A stretch of 64,000 nucleotides of DNA. It comes from Propionivibrio dicarboxylicus. Lineage in GTDB: Bacteria; Pseudomonadota; Gammaproteobacteria; Burkholderiales; Rhodocyclaceae. A model generated the notes under the pieces. That model ran no database searches. It was not told the origin of the DNA and saw only the letters and a program-made list of their open reading frames with translations. Made by a program: the position numbers and the translations under genes. Shown here in pieces: positions 63,217-64,000 of this stretch. Position 1 is the first letter of the stretch; each line of letters begins with the position of its first letter. The stretch lies in assembly GCF_900099695.1 (NCBI RefSeq), contig NZ_FNCY01000005.1:179183-243182 (forward strand), written 5' to 3'.

Positions 63217-63623
63217 TGCGCGAGAACCTTCTGCGCGTCGGTGCAGAATTCCGCGACCTTGTCGGCCGGGAGCTTGGCAGCGACCTTGACGGCGTACTTG
63301 TCAAGCAGCGCGACCGCGGCGTCACGGCCCTTGTCGCCAACGATCTTCATGGTCAGCGCCTTCGCGTCGTCGATCGTGAAGGTCTTGCCCTCAGTCGATG
63401 CCGGCTTGGTGTCGGAGGCCGCGGCCTTCGTCTCTTGCGCAGCGCCCGCCTCCGCCGTTGCAGTAGGCTGGATAACGACAGCCACTTCCGTCTTCGCAAG
63501 AGCGGACTTTTTTGCGGGTTCGGTCGGCTCCGGCGGCGGGTTCAACAACTGCGGGCCGCCCAACACAGACAGGACGGCGGCGAGTTGCGCGTTATTGCTC
63601 AAAGTGATGGTCATCGGGAACAT
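63213..63623 (-). CDS. Phage protein with low-complexity linker, unknown
   Basis: A 136-residue protein. It starts MFPMTITLSNNAQLAAVLSV, continues with an Ala/Thr/Glu/Pro-rich linker (about 30-80), and ends in a helical C-terminal domain, FTIDDAKALTMKIVGDKGRD to AEFCTDAQKVLAQ. Not recognised. AAGGAG lies about eight bases before the ATG at 63623; the frame remains open upstream but is not protein-like there. It overlaps the AlpA-like gene by 4 bp. Confidence 0.68.
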   Translation of the reverse strand: MFPMTITLSNNAQLAAVLSVLGGPQLLNPPPEPTEPAKKSALAKTEVAVVIQPTATAEAGAAQETKAAASDTKPASTEGKTFTIDDAKALTMKIVGDKGRDAAVALLDKYAVKVAAKLPADKVAEFCTDAQKVLAQ

Positions 63624-63628
63624 CTGAT

Positions 63629-63778
63629 TTACTCCTTGGTGGGTTGAGGAACAGGAAGCAGGACGAGGCAGACGCGGCCGTTGATGACCCGGCCGACGAT
63701 CTTGTAATTGGCGTGGCGGAAGAGCGCGGTGGCTTGCTCGACGCTGCGCTCGTCGTTGGCGTAGATGGGAATCAGCAC
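63629..63778 (-). CDS. 49-residue phage protein, unknown
   Basis: It starts at GTG 63778 (VLIPIYANDERSVEQATALF) and runs on through RHANYKIVGRVINGRVCLVLLP to PQPTKE. A compact alpha/beta pattern suggests a folded small protein. The GTG overlaps the upstream gene's stop by 7 bp, and its stop is 5 bp before the next ATG. Family unknown. Confidence 0.6.
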   Translation of the reverse strand: MLIPIYANDERSVEQATALFRHANYKIVGRVINGRVCLVLLPVPQPTKE

Positions 63779-64000
63779 GACGTCGCCACCTCAACGAATT
63801 CGCCAGAAGCGTCGAGCGAGTACCAGACATCAGGCTTGATGCCGTTATCGCCTACCCTGCTGGCGCGTATGTGGATCAGACGACCATCGTTTTCGTCGCG
63901 GTAGCAGAGAACGATGGCGTTGCCGGCGGTAGCGCGGACGCGTCCTTGGATGCCAAGCGAGGCCGCTATGGATTCGGTGCCCTTAACCTCCGCGGCCGAG
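63772..64000 (-). CDS. Phage protein, C-terminal fragment at the window edge
   Basis: The minus frame is open from the right edge to TGA at 63772-63774, giving the last ~75 residues. Blocks such as SIAASLGIQGRVRATAGNAI, CYRDENDGRLIHIRAS and GIKPDVWYSLDASGEFVEVA look like a compact all-beta protein common in phage early regions. The start lies outside the window. Function is unknown. Confidence 0.65.
   Translation of the reverse strand, partial: SAAEVKGTESIAASLGIQGRVRATAGNAIVLCYRDENDGRLIHIRASRVGDNGIKPDVWYSLDASGEFVEVATSC

Overview
This window is high-GC chromosomal DNA from a Betaproteobacterium, most likely of the Rhodocyclales type. The evidence is the pair of small betaproteobacterial families DUF3567 and DUF3460, the tig-clpP-clpX-lon block, the squalene genes hpnC-hpnD-hpnE, and sigma-32 heat-shock promoters of proteobacterial form. 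The taxon is an inference from gene content. No 16S gene is present.

From 1 to about 53.0 kb the DNA is ordinary chromosome, rich in transport and housekeeping genes. From left to right it holds: the end of a uracil permease; a polar amino-acid ABC transporter (binding protein, permease, ATPase); a DinG/YoaA-type helicase; a dicarboxylate symporter; an uncharacterised ATP-grasp-like protein; a secreted alpha/beta hydrolase; a minus-strand operon of an Afu/Fbp-type ABC importer ending in a PHP-family phosphatase; clpB behind a near-perfect sigma-32 promoter; the ygfM-xdhD molybdenum hydroxylase pair; a LysR regulator with a MatC-type dicarboxylate carrier; a Tim44-like protein, a UspA protein and a P-type cation ATPase; DUF3567-DUF3460; a Cache-domain chemoreceptor; a Pat-type protein acetyltransferase; the tesA-selU pair, divergent from ybbA; a FapA/DUF342 protein; hpnC-hpnD-hpnE; tRNA-Leu; an emrR/oprM/emrA/emrB-type efflux operon with a clear autoregulatory promoter; and tig-clpP-clpX-lon, with a second sigma-32 promoter before lon. 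tRNA-Val and tRNA-Asp follow lon.

From about 53.05 kb to the right edge the DNA is the early half of a prophage or phage-derived island next to tRNA-Asp, whose 3' end is the probable attachment site. It starts with a tyrosine integrase and a DUF4224 excisionase-like protein. A long minus-strand, tightly overlapped replication module then runs toward the integrase: AlpA-like HTH, DUF2800 nuclease-fold protein, DUF2815 single-strand-binding protein, family A DNA polymerase, several micro-genes, VRR-NUC nuclease, dCMP deaminase, SNF2 helicase and a DUF3310 protein. No structural, lysis or repressor genes are in the window.

The points most worth a second look are: an integrase that appears to lack the first catalytic arginine; a DUF2800 protein whose N-terminal motifs occur in swapped order; a large structured inverted repeat between the single-strand-binding and polymerase genes; overlapping micro-genes of 29, 31, 46 and 49 codons; an XdhD whose eight expected [2Fe-2S] cysteines are all replaced; a phosphatase gene at the end of an Afu-type importer operon; and a dispersed intergenic inverted-repeat element in a long and a short form. 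I see no CRISPR array, insertion sequence or rRNA gene.
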